A DNA stretch of 64,000 nt from an uncultured Prevotella sp. (GCA_900315695.1 ONAE01000013.1:30754-94753), one strand, 5' to 3'; counted from the stretch's first letter, positions 52,478-61,894 are shown. Notes: generated by a model from the letters alone, not told the origin. Made by a program: numbers and translations.

Positions 52478-53884
52478 ATGAAACAATTCAATGATGATAA
52501 CTTCGTTCTTGAGACTCAGGTGGCTCAGGACTTGTATCACAACCATGCGGCTAAGATGCCCATTATCGACTATCACTGTCATCTGAATCCTGAAATGGTG
52601 GCTAACGATCATCGTTTCAAGAGCATCACAGAGCTTTGGCTCGGCGGTGACCACTATAAGTGGCGTGCGATGCGTACCAACGGTGTTGAGGAGAAATATA
52701 TCACAGGCCAAGATACCAGCGATTGGGAGAAATTTGAGAAGTGGGCAGAGACAGTGCCTTACACCTTCCGTAATCCGCTGTATCACTGGACCCACTTGGA
52801 GCTGAAGACTGCCTTTGGCATCACTAAGCAGCTGAGTCCCAAGACGGCTCGCGAGATTTTCGATGAGTGTAATGAGAAGTTACAGCAACCAGAGTTTTCT
52901 GCCCGTGGTCTCATGAAGCACTACCATGTGGAGTGTGTCTGCACGACGGATGATCCTGTGGATGATCTGCACAATCATATCGAGTATGCCAAGCATAAGG
53001 CTGCCGACGATCCTGTCATGCTTCCTGCCTGGCGACCCGATAAGGCGATGAACATTGAAAAACCCGACTTCTCGAAGTATGTGGAACAGCTGAGTAACGT
53101 GAGTGGTGTGAGCATCACGAAGTTTGCTGATATGGTTGACGCCTTACAGAAGCGTCACGACTTCTTCGCTGCACAGGGGTCTAAACTCTCTGACCACGGT
53201 ATCGAGGAGTTCTATGATGAGGAATACACTGACTCGCAGATCGAGACAATCTTCGCGAAGGCTATGAGAGGTCAGCAGCTGTCACATTTGGAGATCCGTC
53301 AGTTTAAGAATTGCTTCCTGACCGTGATGGGCGAGATGGATGCCGACGCTGGATGGACGCAGCAGTACCACTATGGTACTATCCGTGATAACAACACTGC
53401 GATGTATAATAAGATTGGTGCCGACACGGGTTTCGACTCTATCGGAGAGTTTAATACAGCGAAGGCCATGTCGCACTTCCTGGACAAGCTGAATACGGAG
53501 GGTAAACTTACGCGTACCATATTATATACATTGAATCCCTGTGCCAACGAGATGATTGCCACGATGCTGGGTAACTTCCAAGGCGGTGAGCCTGGAAAGA
53601 TCCAGTTTGGTTCTGGCTGGTGGTTCAATGATCAGATGGATGGCATGATCCGTCAGATGAATGCCCTCTCTGTGTTGGGACTGCTGAGCCGTTTCGTCGG
53701 AATGCTCACCGATTCGCGCTCATTCGTCTCTTATCCACGCCATGAGTATTTCCGTCGTATTCTCTGTAATCTGTTGGGTAATGATGTGGAGAAGGGACTG
53801 CTGCCTTGCGATATGGAGATTCTGGGACGTATGGTAGAGGACATCAGTTATAATAACGCACGCAGATACTTCAAATTCTATTAA
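52478..53884 (+). CDS. uxaC: Glucuronate isomerase
   Basis: A 468-residue enzyme converting D-glucuronate to D-fructuronate (and galacturonate to tagaturonate), first step of hexuronate breakdown. The metal site begins with I-D-Y-H-C-H-L-N-P near residue 29. W-L-G-G-D-H-Y-K-W-R-A-M-R near 50 and T-D-D-P-V-D near 163 are conserved. Length is normal. No other uronate gene (uxuA, uxuB, kdgK) is nearby. A GC-rich hairpin follows at 53892. Confidence 0.96.
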   Translation: MKQFNDDNFVLETQVAQDLYHNHAAKMPIIDYHCHLNPEMVANDHRFKSITELWLGGDHYKWRAMRTNGVEEKYITGQDTSDWEKFEKWAETVPYTFRNPLYHWTHLELKTAFGITKQLSPKTAREIFDECNEKLQQPEFSARGLMKHYHVECVCTTDDPVDDLHNHIEYAKHKAADDPVMLPAWRPDKAMNIEKPDFSKYVEQLSNVSGVSITKFADMVDALQKRHDFFAAQGSKLSDHGIEEFYDEEYTDSQIETIFAKAMRGQQLSHLEIRQFKNCFLTVMGEMDADAGWTQQYHYGTIRDNNTAMYNKIGADTGFDSIGEFNTAKAMSHFLDKLNTEGKLTRTILYTLNPCANEMIATMLGNFQGGEPGKIQFGSGWWFNDQMDGMIRQMNALSVLGLLSRFVGMLTDSRSFVSYPRHEYFRRILCNLLGNDVEKGLLPCDMEILGRMVEDISYNNARRYFKFY

Positions 53885-53891
53885 TCAATAA

Positions 53892-53912
53892 CCCTCCCCC
53901 CGATGGGGAGGG
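53892..53912 (+). terminator. Hairpin between uxaC and the RluA gene
   Basis: CCCTCCCC (53892-53899) pairs with GGGGAGGG (53905-53912) across five bases. No strong U run follows (ATTATTATC), so termination may be partial, with some read-through into the gene 13 bases downstream. Confidence 0.5.
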
Positions 53913-53925
53913 ATTATTATCAACT

Positions 53926-54822
53926 ATGAGATATAACGCAGGATATAACCGCGAGGGCGACTACGACCACTATACCGTAGAAGAGCCCATGCCGCTGCTG
54001 GAATGGCTGTTGGCAAACGTTCAGCAGAGTCGTACGAAGATCAAGGCTACGTTGCAGGGTAGGGGTATCAAGGTAAACGGCAAGACCGTGAGCCAGTTTG
54101 ATTTCCCACTGGAGCGAGGTATGAAGGTTGCCGTCAGTAAGACCAAACGCAATCAACAGGGCTTCAAGAGCCGTTACGTGAAAATCGTGTATGAGGACAA
54201 GTGGCTCATTGTGGTGGAGAAGGCTGTAGGTATCCTCTCGATGGCAGCAGGTCACTCCAGTCTGAACGTGAAGACGGTGCTCGACGACTATTTCAAAAAG
54301 TCGCGCCAGAAGTGTACTGCCCATGTGGTGCATCGTCTGGATCGTGACACCAGCGGTCTGATGGTGTATGCGAAGGATATGGAGACAGAGCAGATTCTGG
54401 AGCATAATTGGCATGACATCGTATATGACCGTCGCTATGTGGCCGTCTGCTCTGGTGAGATGGAGGATAACGAGGGTACGATAGCTAATTGGCTGAAGGA
54501 TAATAAGGCTTACGTGACGTATTCGTCGCCTGTGGATAATGGTGGTAAGTATGCCGTGACCCATTACCACGTGATGGCCCGCACCACCGAGCACACGCTG
54601 GTGGAGTTTAAGCTGGAGACGGGGCGTAAGAATCAGATCCGTGTCCACTCGGCTGATATGGGGCATCCAGTGTGTGGCGATCCCAAATACGGCAATGGCG
54701 ACGATCCGTTGCATCGTCTTTGTCTGCATGCCTGGCTCTTGTGCTTCCACCATCCTGTGACGGGTGAGCCGATGGAGTTTGAGACACCAGTACCTACAGA
54801 ATTCAGGAAAATGTTCAAGTAA
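53926..54822 (+). CDS. RluA-family pseudouridine synthase
   Basis: A 298-residue RNA pseudouridine synthase. The N-terminal 75 residues contain an S4-like RNA-binding domain (S-R-T-K-I-K-A-T-L-Q-G-R-G-I-K-V). The catalytic motif H-R-L-D-R-D-T-S-G-L near 138-147 carries the nucleophile aspartate, and R-K-N-Q-I-R-V-H near 232 the conserved RluA region. The RNA target (23S rRNA or tRNA) cannot be assigned. Its stop overlaps the ATG of the following small membrane-protein gene (TAATG). Confidence 0.94.
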   Translation: MRYNAGYNREGDYDHYTVEEPMPLLEWLLANVQQSRTKIKATLQGRGIKVNGKTVSQFDFPLERGMKVAVSKTKRNQQGFKSRYVKIVYEDKWLIVVEKAVGILSMAAGHSSLNVKTVLDDYFKKSRQKCTAHVVHRLDRDTSGLMVYAKDMETEQILEHNWHDIVYDRRYVAVCSGEMEDNEGTIANWLKDNKAYVTYSSPVDNGGKYAVTHYHVMARTTEHTLVEFKLETGRKNQIRVHSADMGHPVCGDPKYGNGDDPLHRLCLHAWLLCFHHPVTGEPMEFETPVPTEFRKMFK

Positions 54823-54974
54823 TGGGAAATATCGGTTATTATATTTTTGTCCTGATAGCACTGATGGTGGCCTTCCTCGTGGTGAAGAAGGTAGCCTCGT
54901 GTATGATTAAGACGGTGGTGCTGTTGGTGATGGTTGTTGCATTGGCAGTCATCTACTACCTGTATTTCATGTAG
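54822..54974 (+). CDS. Small two-helix membrane protein
   Basis: A 50-residue protein starting within the RluA stop codon (taATG) and ending TAG at 54972-54974. Residues ~5-24 and ~30-48 are hydrophobic helices separated by a short basic loop (K-K-V-A-S-C-M-I-K). No known family recognised. Translational coupling to RluA supports it being real. Its last 8 bases overlap the convergent HD-domain gene. Confidence 0.6.
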   Translation: MGNIGYYIFVLIALMVAFLVVKKVASCMIKTVVLLVMVVALAVIYYLYFM

Positions 54975-55623
54975 TAGCGGCAGTCTCTTCCGCAAACAGA
55001 CGATCGAAGGCCTCACGCAGTTTGGTGGGCGTCTCGATAATGGCGCGGAGCTCATTGAGCCTGGCGGCATTCGGTGAGTTGGGAATCCACAAGCGAAGGT
55101 ATCCGTCCTTGGAGTACTTGCTGTGCATGTGCTCCAGAAAACGCTTCCAGTGGCCTTCCTTGTCAAACTGCGGGTAGTTGCTGAGTCCGAACTGGATTGT
55201 GCGGCGGAACACGGTATCGCTGTCAATGTCGCGGTCGGCTTCTGCCACAATCTTACCATAGATGCTACGAGGGGCACGGCTGGCGGAGGCACGGTGATCC
55301 TCTACGGCCTCTTTCATGACCTTGATCTGCTCGGGCGAGAACCACTTCTTGAGACGGGCATCGGCCACAAGGATCTTTCCCCCTCGGATATGATGGTCGG
55401 CACGATGTCCGCTCATGCCTAAGTCGTGATAAGCGGCAATGGTATAAACCATGTTGATGTCGGCTCCTGTGATACGGGACAGTTCCAAAGAACTGCGGAT
55501 AACACGGGTGACATGTTCCATATTGTGGGCACGGTCGAAAGCGGCATAACGGGGGAGGATCTGAGTCTCGATGAACTCAACCAAATCCAGACTTGGGGTC
55601 TTGTTAATCATAAAAAGTCGCAT
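54967..55623 (-). CDS. HD-domain phosphohydrolase-like protein
   Basis: A 218-residue protein of the HD superfamily. The signature histidines and aspartates are visible: H-N-M-E-H near 32-36, A-Y-H-D-L-G near 63-68 with the HD doublet, and D-H near 108, followed by D-R-D-I-D near 130. These ligands would bind divalent metal for a phosphohydrolase of nucleotides. The ATG at 55623 follows a -7 element by about 10 bases; ATG at 55611 is an alternative. The substrate is unknown. Confidence 0.85.
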   Translation of the reverse strand: MRLFMINKTPSLDLVEFIETQILPRYAAFDRAHNMEHVTRVIRSSLELSRITGADINMVYTIAAYHDLGMSGHRADHHIRGGKILVADARLKKWFSPEQIKVMKEAVEDHRASASRAPRSIYGKIVAEADRDIDSDTVFRRTIQFGLSNYPQFDKEGHWKRFLEHMHSKYSKDGYLRLWIPNSPNAARLNELRAIIETPTKLREAFDRLFAEETAATT

Positions 55624-55632
55624 TTATTTTTG

Positions 55633-55660
55633 CAAAATTACGAAATTCTGCTTACTTTTG
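55633..55660. promoter_or_regulatory. Divergent promoters of the HD gene and menA
   Basis: The reverse strand has TAATTTTG (55633-55640); the forward strand has TACTTTTG (55653-55660) with TTTG at 55629-55632 20 bases upstream. The forward -33 and reverse -7 boxes are contiguous, so the two directions likely compete. Confidence 0.7.
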
Positions 55661-55684
55661 CAAGAAAAATAAGAGAAAATAGTG

Positions 55685-56596
55685 ATGGAAGAGACGAATA
55701 TCAGGACGAACTCAATGAAAGCATGGCTGTTGGCAGCCCGTCCGAAGACACTTTCCGGTGCTGCGGTACCTGTGATGATCGGGCTGGCATTGGCTTATTG
55801 CGATGCCAGATTCTATGAAGAGGGCGTGTTTAATTGGACAGCGGCAGTGCTGTGTCTGCTCTTTGCCTTCGCGATGCAGATCGATGCGAATTTTATCAAT
55901 GATTTCTATGACTATGTGAACGGCGCCGACGATGTGGAGACGCGTTTAGGTCCCCGCAGGGCTTGTGCGCAGGGATGGGTGAAGTTGGATTCCATGAAGA
56001 AAGCTATTGCCCTGACCACCTGTGCGGCCTGTGTTATCGGATTACCTTTGGCATATTACGGAGGGATGGAGATGATTGCTGTTGGAGTGGCTTGTGTCGT
56101 ATTTGCTTTCCTCTATACGACTTTCTTTTCCTATCAGGGACTGGGCGACCTGTTGGTACTGGTGTTTTTCGGCCTGGTGCCTGTATGTTGTACCTATTAT
56201 GTGCAGTTACACACCTTCAGCTGGCAGGTGTTCCTGGCATCGGTGGCCTGTGGCTTGGTAATCGATGCATTGCTGATTGTGAATAACTTCCGTGACAGGG
56301 ATAACGACCGGTTGGCTGGCAAGAATACCATCATCGTTAAGCTGGGCGCGGAAGCGGGCTTGCAACTCTATCTTGGTGTGGGTATCGGTGCTGTGATTCT
56401 CGGTATGACGTTCTGGCAGCACGGCCATCCGTTGGCCACCCTGTTGCCTCTGATCTATCTCCTGCTGCATGTCTTCACCTATCTGAAGATGAAGCATATC
56501 TACCAAGGAAAAGCGCTGAATCTCTGCTTGGGAGAAACAGCGCGTAATATCTTTATCTATGGGCTCTGTGTGAGTCTTGGATTGCTTCTGATATAG
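55685..56596 (+). CDS. menA: 1,4-dihydroxy-2-naphthoate polyprenyltransferase
   Basis: A 303-residue UbiA-superfamily membrane enzyme attaching a polyprenyl chain to DHNA in menaquinone synthesis. The first Asp-rich motif N-F-I-N-D-F-Y-D-Y near residue 74 and the second N-N-F-R-D-R-D-N-D near 200 bind prenyl diphosphate through magnesium. The N-terminus R-P-K-T-L is typical of MenA. The ATG at 55685 is preferred to the GTG one codon upstream. About nine helices. No other men gene lies in the window. Confidence 0.92.
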   Translation: MEETNIRTNSMKAWLLAARPKTLSGAAVPVMIGLALAYCDARFYEEGVFNWTAAVLCLLFAFAMQIDANFINDFYDYVNGADDVETRLGPRRACAQGWVKLDSMKKAIALTTCAACVIGLPLAYYGGMEMIAVGVACVVFAFLYTTFFSYQGLGDLLVLVFFGLVPVCCTYYVQLHTFSWQVFLASVACGLVIDALLIVNNFRDRDNDRLAGKNTIIVKLGAEAGLQLYLGVGIGAVILGMTFWQHGHPLATLLPLIYLLLHVFTYLKMKHIYQGKALNLCLGETARNIFIYGLCVSLGLLLI

Positions 56597-56600
56597 CCGC

Positions 56601-58937
56601 TTAGTTGAAGAAAGGCCATGAGACACCTAAGTGCAGCACATTGCTGTTGGTGGGGTAGTGGGGTGCCAGGAATCGCATGCCATTACCTGATCCGTTGTTC
56701 ACATGTGTCATCATCACAAAGAATCTCACCTTCTTAAGCTTCATATTGGCATAGACATCGATGAAGGGATAGCCACCCAGTTCTACACGGCTGTCGGCAT
56801 TCTTCTGAATGGCAAACTGGTTGATAGCCGGACAGTAGTCGGGGGCATAGTATTTTGAGAAGAAGGTGGCATCGGCACCCAGCTCCACATTCAGCACCTT
56901 CGCAATACGGAACTTCAGGTAGAGGTTGGTGAAGATATTAAAGGTGGGCAAAGGCAGCACATCCTTGTTGCTGCTGTTCTGATAAGTGATGACGTTCTCC
57001 CAGTTCAGGATACCCAGGCGGAAGTTCTGGTACAGTTGGGCTGTGAACACGCTAATGTTGCCCGACTCCTGATAGACACCTGCCGTCATGTTGGTACGAC
57101 CATCTGTAGTGGCATTATAGCTCATGCCGTAATAGGTGTAGTTCTGAATCTGGTCGATGCCGATACGCAGCATGGTGTTGGTCTTCTTGTAACTGAAACG
57201 GCCTTCGATATGCGTGCGGGTCTCCTTCGACTTGTCATTGTCGTCCCACCAGATATGCATCGAGTGGAAACGTCTCTGCAGGAACACGGGCTCAATGCGA
57301 TGGAAGTAGGCATTGGCGGCCAACTGAACGGTATCGCCGAAGAGCTTGAAGTTGACATCGGTATTAAAGTCGAGCTTCAACTGACCAGCCAGAGCACCTG
57401 TTACCCATGTCTCAGCACGGAGATTGAAATGGAAGGCCTTTCCCTGAGTCTTACTGAGCTGACCACCGAGGCTGACATTGCTCTCCGTCCATTTGTTCAG
57501 ATGGAGTACGCCCTCTGCCGTAGAGTCGGGCATCTGGTAGTTGTTATAGTCAAAGGTGACAAAGCCCTTCAACCCCGCCTTCATATATTTGTTGAAACCT
57601 TCCAGGAGACTGATTCCCAGCGTATTCTTCACCTGCATGTGCTTCACGGGATCATTGATGGAATCGTTACCTAATTCGAGCCCTTTCTGATAATAAGTTT
57701 TCTGATAATAGCCGTCAGGAATTTGGTAAGCCTGGTAGCGATGGTCGTAGTTGTTCCACTCCAAGGTGTGGAAGATACTGGTAACAGGCACATATTCACT
57801 CTTCATCGTGGCATCGATGGAGTCCTGGATGGCTTGGGCATGGTTCAGACTGTCGATCTTTGCCTGATCTTCGATTTTGATGCGTTTGTCTTCCACAGAC
57901 AGAGAGTCGCGCTTGGGTTCTGCACCCATAATACGGGCACCTTCTGGACGGCCTTTGAACTTCTGTTCATTACCTTTCTTTTTGGTTGAACGGTTCTGAT
58001 CGGTACCATCCTTCTTGTCTGCTTCCCGCTTTTCCTTCTCCTTCTTGGAAGCCTCAGCAAAGGCACGGGCTTTCAGCTCCGCCTCCGTCATCTTCACCTT
58101 TCGGTAGAAACCGATATTATAACGGTGGGTCAGGAATATGTTCTGGTGATCGTTACGGTTCCAGTTCTGTTTGAATACGGTTGGTATCTCGTCTTCCGAC
58201 AGGTTGTCCTGGAATGATTCCGGGTGGGTAATGTGGTTGTCATCAGTGATACCGCCATTCTCAGTTATCTTATGATGGCCTGCATTAAAGAAGAAATGGA
58301 GGTTATACTTGTCGCCCGTATAGGACGAGAAGAGTACTGCATTGAAATGCGAGACGCTCTGACTGCTGAAATAGCCACGTGCATAGGCATAGTCGAGGTC
58401 GAAGCCGAAGTTCAGTCGCTTGCCGGCATTGACGCCAAACTTGGCAGAGATATGGTCCTCACCATTGGTCTTGTCGCCACAGTTGTCGTAATTGATACAG
58501 GTATAGGGCGACAGGGTGTTCATAAACAGGTATTTCTCCGGACGCTTCTCTACGTAGCTGTAAGGTTGCGTGAAAATGAAATTGTCTGTCTCCTCCCGGT
58601 TGATGAAGATACGGCTCAGGCGCGAGGTGTAATTGCTACCCGTCGTATTGAACTCTCCATACATGCCCGTATTGAACGTGCTGTTCATATACAGATGGGA
58701 TAGGGTGTCAGGCTCAGCAGGGATCATATCACCGAACTTACGGTCAATGGTCCATACATAGAGTCCCTTGGGAATCTCCTTGTTACGAGTGGTATCGTTG
58801 TTGTGCTTATTAAAATTCTGGTTATCCCGTCGTTGGGTAATGTTACCCATATCGTCTATCTGGTTATAGACATCCTGAGCCTTGGCGCCGGAAAGCGACA
58901 GAAGTGTCAGAAACAGTAATGTGAGTCTTGCCTTCAT
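56601..58937 (-). CDS. Putative porin (outer membrane beta-barrel)
   Basis: A 778-residue outer membrane protein of the Bacteroidetes 'putative porin' family. A signal peptide ends G-A-K-A near residue 20. The N-terminal half has alternating strand patterns with aromatic residues; a charged, unbarrelled segment near 285-365 (K-K-E-K-E-K-R-E-A-D-K-K-D) interrupts it, and the C-terminus ends F-N as in many barrel proteins. It is downstream of two small genes, with its ATG overlapping the stop of the 57-residue membrane protein. The transported solute is unknown. It ends 5 bases from the convergent menA stop. Confidence 0.85.
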   Translation of the reverse strand: MKARLTLLFLTLLSLSGAKAQDVYNQIDDMGNITQRRDNQNFNKHNNDTTRNKEIPKGLYVWTIDRKFGDMIPAEPDTLSHLYMNSTFNTGMYGEFNTTGSNYTSRLSRIFINREETDNFIFTQPYSYVEKRPEKYLFMNTLSPYTCINYDNCGDKTNGEDHISAKFGVNAGKRLNFGFDLDYAYARGYFSSQSVSHFNAVLFSSYTGDKYNLHFFFNAGHHKITENGGITDDNHITHPESFQDNLSEDEIPTVFKQNWNRNDHQNIFLTHRYNIGFYRKVKMTEAELKARAFAEASKKEKEKREADKKDGTDQNRSTKKKGNEQKFKGRPEGARIMGAEPKRDSLSVEDKRIKIEDQAKIDSLNHAQAIQDSIDATMKSEYVPVTSIFHTLEWNNYDHRYQAYQIPDGYYQKTYYQKGLELGNDSINDPVKHMQVKNTLGISLLEGFNKYMKAGLKGFVTFDYNNYQMPDSTAEGVLHLNKWTESNVSLGGQLSKTQGKAFHFNLRAETWVTGALAGQLKLDFNTDVNFKLFGDTVQLAANAYFHRIEPVFLQRRFHSMHIWWDDNDKSKETRTHIEGRFSYKKTNTMLRIGIDQIQNYTYYGMSYNATTDGRTNMTAGVYQESGNISVFTAQLYQNFRLGILNWENVITYQNSSNKDVLPLPTFNIFTNLYLKFRIAKVLNVELGADATFFSKYYAPDYCPAINQFAIQKNADSRVELGGYPFIDVYANMKLKKVRFFVMMTHVNNGSGNGMRFLAPHYPTNSNVLHLGVSWPFFN

Positions 58938-59107
58938 TTAATCATTCTCATTGATGATTCTGCAATCTTGAAGCACATGGCAATCAAGATGATATACAGA
59001 CCAAGATTGTGTCTCTCCTCATTCTTGGAGAGATAGAGGATTACTCCCACAACTGCACCGATCATGAAGATGATGTTCAGAATGTTGCGGATCTGGTCTT
59101 TGTTCAT
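58934..59107 (-). CDS. Small membrane protein between DUF4468 and porin genes
   Basis: A 57-residue protein with two hydrophobic helices (residues ~12-26 and ~36-52) separated by a charged loop (S-K-N-E-E-R-H). Its ATG overlaps the DUF4468 stop (ATGA) and its stop overlaps the porin start (ATGA), so three genes form a tight operon. The coupling supports its being real; no known family recognised. Confidence 0.75.
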   Translation of the reverse strand: MNKDQIRNILNIIFMIGAVVGVILYLSKNEERHNLGLYIILIAMCFKIAESSMRMIK

Positions 59108-59733
59108 TTCTTCTCGTTGAGTAAGGTGTCAAACTTATTAAAGATAAAGTCCTTGCGGTCGATCGTCTTTCTGCGGAACTTGGCTGAGATGGGGTATAGC
59201 TTCGTGTGCTTCTTGTTGACTGCATACTCATCTGTAATCCATTTCTCTGCGGTAAGATGATCCTTTTTACGCCCCACTTCATAATCGTAGGTAATACGGC
59301 TTATCGCCACATCGGCCTTCTCATCGGAGCACTTCACCTCAATCACAAAGTTGAACTTGGTTTGGTCGAGCACGAAAGCGCCGCTCTTAAACACCAGCCA
59401 CTCGTGGAAAACGGCTCCCATCTCATGCTTCTCGGTATCATCGACAATGATGGCACTGCCTTCAATCTGATTGGGCTCCTTGATCATCTTCTCCAATTGC
59501 TTGTGCAGGATGTCGTAAATCTGTTGTGCCGACTTGCCTGGGGCAGAGATCGTCTTGGTCCAGCACACCATACCATCAACAACGGGCACTGCATCTTTTA
59601 CCAGATATTTCGAAGTGGCAGCTTGTACCTCTTCGGGCTCTTGTTCTATCCTCTCCCAAGTGTTGTCCTGGGCTGCTGCCATCAAGGGTAATGCCATCAA
59701 AATGGCTAAGAAAAACTTTCTCATCATGTTCAT
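59104..59733 (-). CDS. DUF4468 domain-containing exported protein
   Basis: A 209-residue exported protein. A signal peptide ends A-A-A near residue 20. The core (~70-170) has the DUF4468 pattern with a TBP-like fold (W-T-K-T-I-S-A-P-G-K-S near 57 and I-E-V-K-C near 128), followed by a C-terminal charged region. The start ATG at 59733 follows the -7 element TATTTTTG (59750-59757); the upstream frame extension is not used. First gene of an operon with the 57-residue protein and the porin. Function unknown. Confidence 0.85.
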   Translation of the reverse strand: MNMMRKFFLAILMALPLMAAAQDNTWERIEQEPEEVQAATSKYLVKDAVPVVDGMVCWTKTISAPGKSAQQIYDILHKQLEKMIKEPNQIEGSAIIVDDTEKHEMGAVFHEWLVFKSGAFVLDQTKFNFVIEVKCSDEKADVAISRITYDYEVGRKKDHLTAEKWITDEYAVNKKHTKLYPISAKFRRKTIDRKDFIFNKFDTLLNEKK

Positions 59734-59749
59734 TATTTTGTTTTGTGTG

Positions 59750-59757
59750 CAAAAATA
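59750..59757 (-). promoter_or_regulatory. -7 promoter element of the DUF4468-porin operon
   Basis: The reverse strand reads TATTTTTG, 16 bases upstream of the ATG at 59733. Confidence 0.6.
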
Positions 59758-59798
59758 CGAATAAAATCTGATAACCTCGCAAGGATTAACATACTTTT

Positions 59799-61826
59799 TC
59801 ACTTCAACTCCAGTTCTTTCTGAAGCCTGACGATTTCGTCACGATATTGGGCGGCTTGCAGGAAGTCGAGGTTCTTGGCAGCCTCTTTCATCAGTCGGGT
59901 GGTCTCGGCAATACTCTTTTCAAGCTGCTGACGGGTCATACGTTCCACGATAGGATCAGCTGCCAACCCTGTCTGGGATGCGGGAATCTGCATGGCACGG
60001 CGCAATTCCTTGACATCGGCACGCTCTTCTTTTTGCAGGGCACCGGCACTGATGTTCTTGACAATCTGCTTGGGTGTGATACCGTGGGTCTCATTATAGC
60101 GGATCTGCTTCTCCCTCCTACGACGGGTCTCGTCGATGGTCTGTTGCATGGAGTCGGTGATCGTGTCTGCATACATAATAACCTTGCCGTTGACGTTTCG
60201 GGCAGCGCGTCCTGCCGTCTGTGTCAGACTGCGGTGATTACGCAGGAAACCCTCTTTGTCTGCGTCGAGGATTGCTACCAACGATACTTCCGGTAAGTCT
60301 AGTCCCTCACGCAGCAGGTTCACGCCCACAAGCACGTCATAGACCCCCTGTCGCAGATCATTGAGAATCTGCACGCGTTCCAACGTTTTTACCTCACTGT
60401 GAATATAGTTGGTGTGGATACCATGATCCAGAAGATAGGCCGTCAGTTCTTCTGCCATCCGTTTGGTCAGCGTGGTGATTAATACTCTTTCGTTACGATG
60501 GCTACGGGTGAGAATCTCATCCATCAGATCATCGATCTGGTTCTGGCTGGGACGGACTTCTATCTCCGGATCCAGCAAACCCGTAGGACGGATCACTTGT
60601 TCTACTACCACGCCCTCAGCCTCTGCCAATTCAAAGTCGGCAGGGGTGGCACTGACGTAAATAACCTGGTTCACCATCTCCTGGAACTCCTCGAACCTGA
60701 GTGGACGGTTGTCGAAGGCGGCAGGCAGGCGGAATCCGTATTCCACCAAGTTGCGCTTACGACTGCGGTCACCTCCATACATGGCATTCAGTTGGGGCAC
60801 AGACACGTGGCTCTCATCAATGAAGAGGATATAATCGTCAGGGAAGAAGTCGAGAAGGCAGTAAGGGCGTTCACCCGCTTTCCGTCCGTCGAAATAGCGG
60901 CTGTAGTTCTCGATACCCGAGCAGTGTCCCAGCTCCTTAATCATCTCCATATCGTATTCCACACGCTCTTTGATGCGTTGGGCTTTCATGGGGTCGCCTG
61001 CCTCTTGGAAGAAGGCAATCTGTTGCACGAGATCGTCCTGTATCTGGCGGATGGCGATGTTGGTCTGTTCCTGTGAGGTCATGAAGAGGTTGGCCGGATA
61101 GAGCTTGTATTCCTCAAAACGTGCCAGACGGTCGAAGGTCTCAGCATCCACTTCCTCAAGGGCATCGATCTCATCATCCCAGAACGTGACGCGCAGCACC
61201 ACCTCACTATAAGCCATCGCGATATCCACCGTATCGCCTTTCACACGGAAGTTGCCACGTTTCAGGTCGAGGTCGTTGCGGACATAGAGAGACTGCACCA
61301 GTTTTCTTAACAAAGCATTGCGATCCAACTTCTGACCGACGTGCAGCTCGATGACATTCTCCTGAAGGGCCACAGGACTTCCCATACCATAAATACAGGA
61401 TACGGAAGCCACGACCACCACGTCTTTTCTTCCTGAAAGTAAGTTAGATACGGCTGACAGCCTCAGACGGTCAATCTCCTCGTTGATGGAAAGGTCTTTC
61501 TCGATGTAGGTGTCTGTCGAGGGCAGATAAGCCTCTGGCTGATAGTAGTCGTAATAACTGACATAATACTCAACCGCATTCTGAGGAAAAAACTCCTTCA
61601 TCTCCACATACAACTGATGCGCCAGCGTCTTGTTATGGCTGAGAATCAGGGTGGGGCGATTGCAGTTGGCGATGACATTTGCCATCGTGAAAGTCTTACC
61701 TGAACCAGTGACACCTAACAGCACCTGCGACTTGTCGCCGCGCTCAATGCCGTCTGTCAGTTCCCTGATAGCCTCAGGCTGGTCGCCCGTTGGTTTGTAG
61801 TCTGATGTAAGTATAAAATTTCCCAT
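59799..61826 (-). CDS. uvrB: UvrABC excinuclease subunit B
   Basis: A 675-residue helicase-fold subunit of nucleotide excision repair. The Walker A G-V-T-G-S-G-K-T lies near 38-45, followed by the beta-hairpin region with Y-Y-D-Y-Y-Q-P-E-A-Y near 90 that locks onto damaged DNA. Helicase motifs include D-E-S-H near 335 and Q-T-A-G-R-A-A-R-N near 535. The C-terminal UVR domain (M-K-E-A-A-K-N-L-D-F near 650) binds UvrC. The start is ATG 61826, not the upstream in-frame ATG, since a promoter lies close. uvrA is not in the window. Confidence 0.97.
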   Translation of the reverse strand: MGNFILTSDYKPTGDQPEAIRELTDGIERGDKSQVLLGVTGSGKTFTMANVIANCNRPTLILSHNKTLAHQLYVEMKEFFPQNAVEYYVSYYDYYQPEAYLPSTDTYIEKDLSINEEIDRLRLSAVSNLLSGRKDVVVVASVSCIYGMGSPVALQENVIELHVGQKLDRNALLRKLVQSLYVRNDLDLKRGNFRVKGDTVDIAMAYSEVVLRVTFWDDEIDALEEVDAETFDRLARFEEYKLYPANLFMTSQEQTNIAIRQIQDDLVQQIAFFQEAGDPMKAQRIKERVEYDMEMIKELGHCSGIENYSRYFDGRKAGERPYCLLDFFPDDYILFIDESHVSVPQLNAMYGGDRSRKRNLVEYGFRLPAAFDNRPLRFEEFQEMVNQVIYVSATPADFELAEAEGVVVEQVIRPTGLLDPEIEVRPSQNQIDDLMDEILTRSHRNERVLITTLTKRMAEELTAYLLDHGIHTNYIHSEVKTLERVQILNDLRQGVYDVLVGVNLLREGLDLPEVSLVAILDADKEGFLRNHRSLTQTAGRAARNVNGKVIMYADTITDSMQQTIDETRRRREKQIRYNETHGITPKQIVKNISAGALQKEERADVKELRRAMQIPASQTGLAADPIVERMTRQQLEKSIAETTRLMKEAAKNLDFLQAAQYRDEIVRLQKELELK

Positions 61827-61835
61827 AACAAGTTG

Positions 61836-61867
61836 CAAAGGTACGAATAAGTGAGCAAAAAAACAAA
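61836..61867 (-). promoter_or_regulatory. Promoter of uvrB
   Basis: On the reverse strand TTTG (61864-61867) and TACCTTTG (61836-61843) are separated by 20 bases; the ATG at 61826 is 9 bases downstream. Confidence 0.75.
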
Positions 61868-61894
61868 TGTATTTGGTTTTTTTCGAACGTAAGT

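Noticed and set aside
52370-52795. N-terminal 142-codon extension of the asparaginase frame
   Set aside because: It runs across the uxaC promoter and 5' end and does not resemble asparaginase; the -7 box at 52401 defines a later start.
53920-54861. A 313-codon open frame antisense to the RluA gene
   Set aside because: No motif and no promoter; the RluA frame has clear catalytic motifs.
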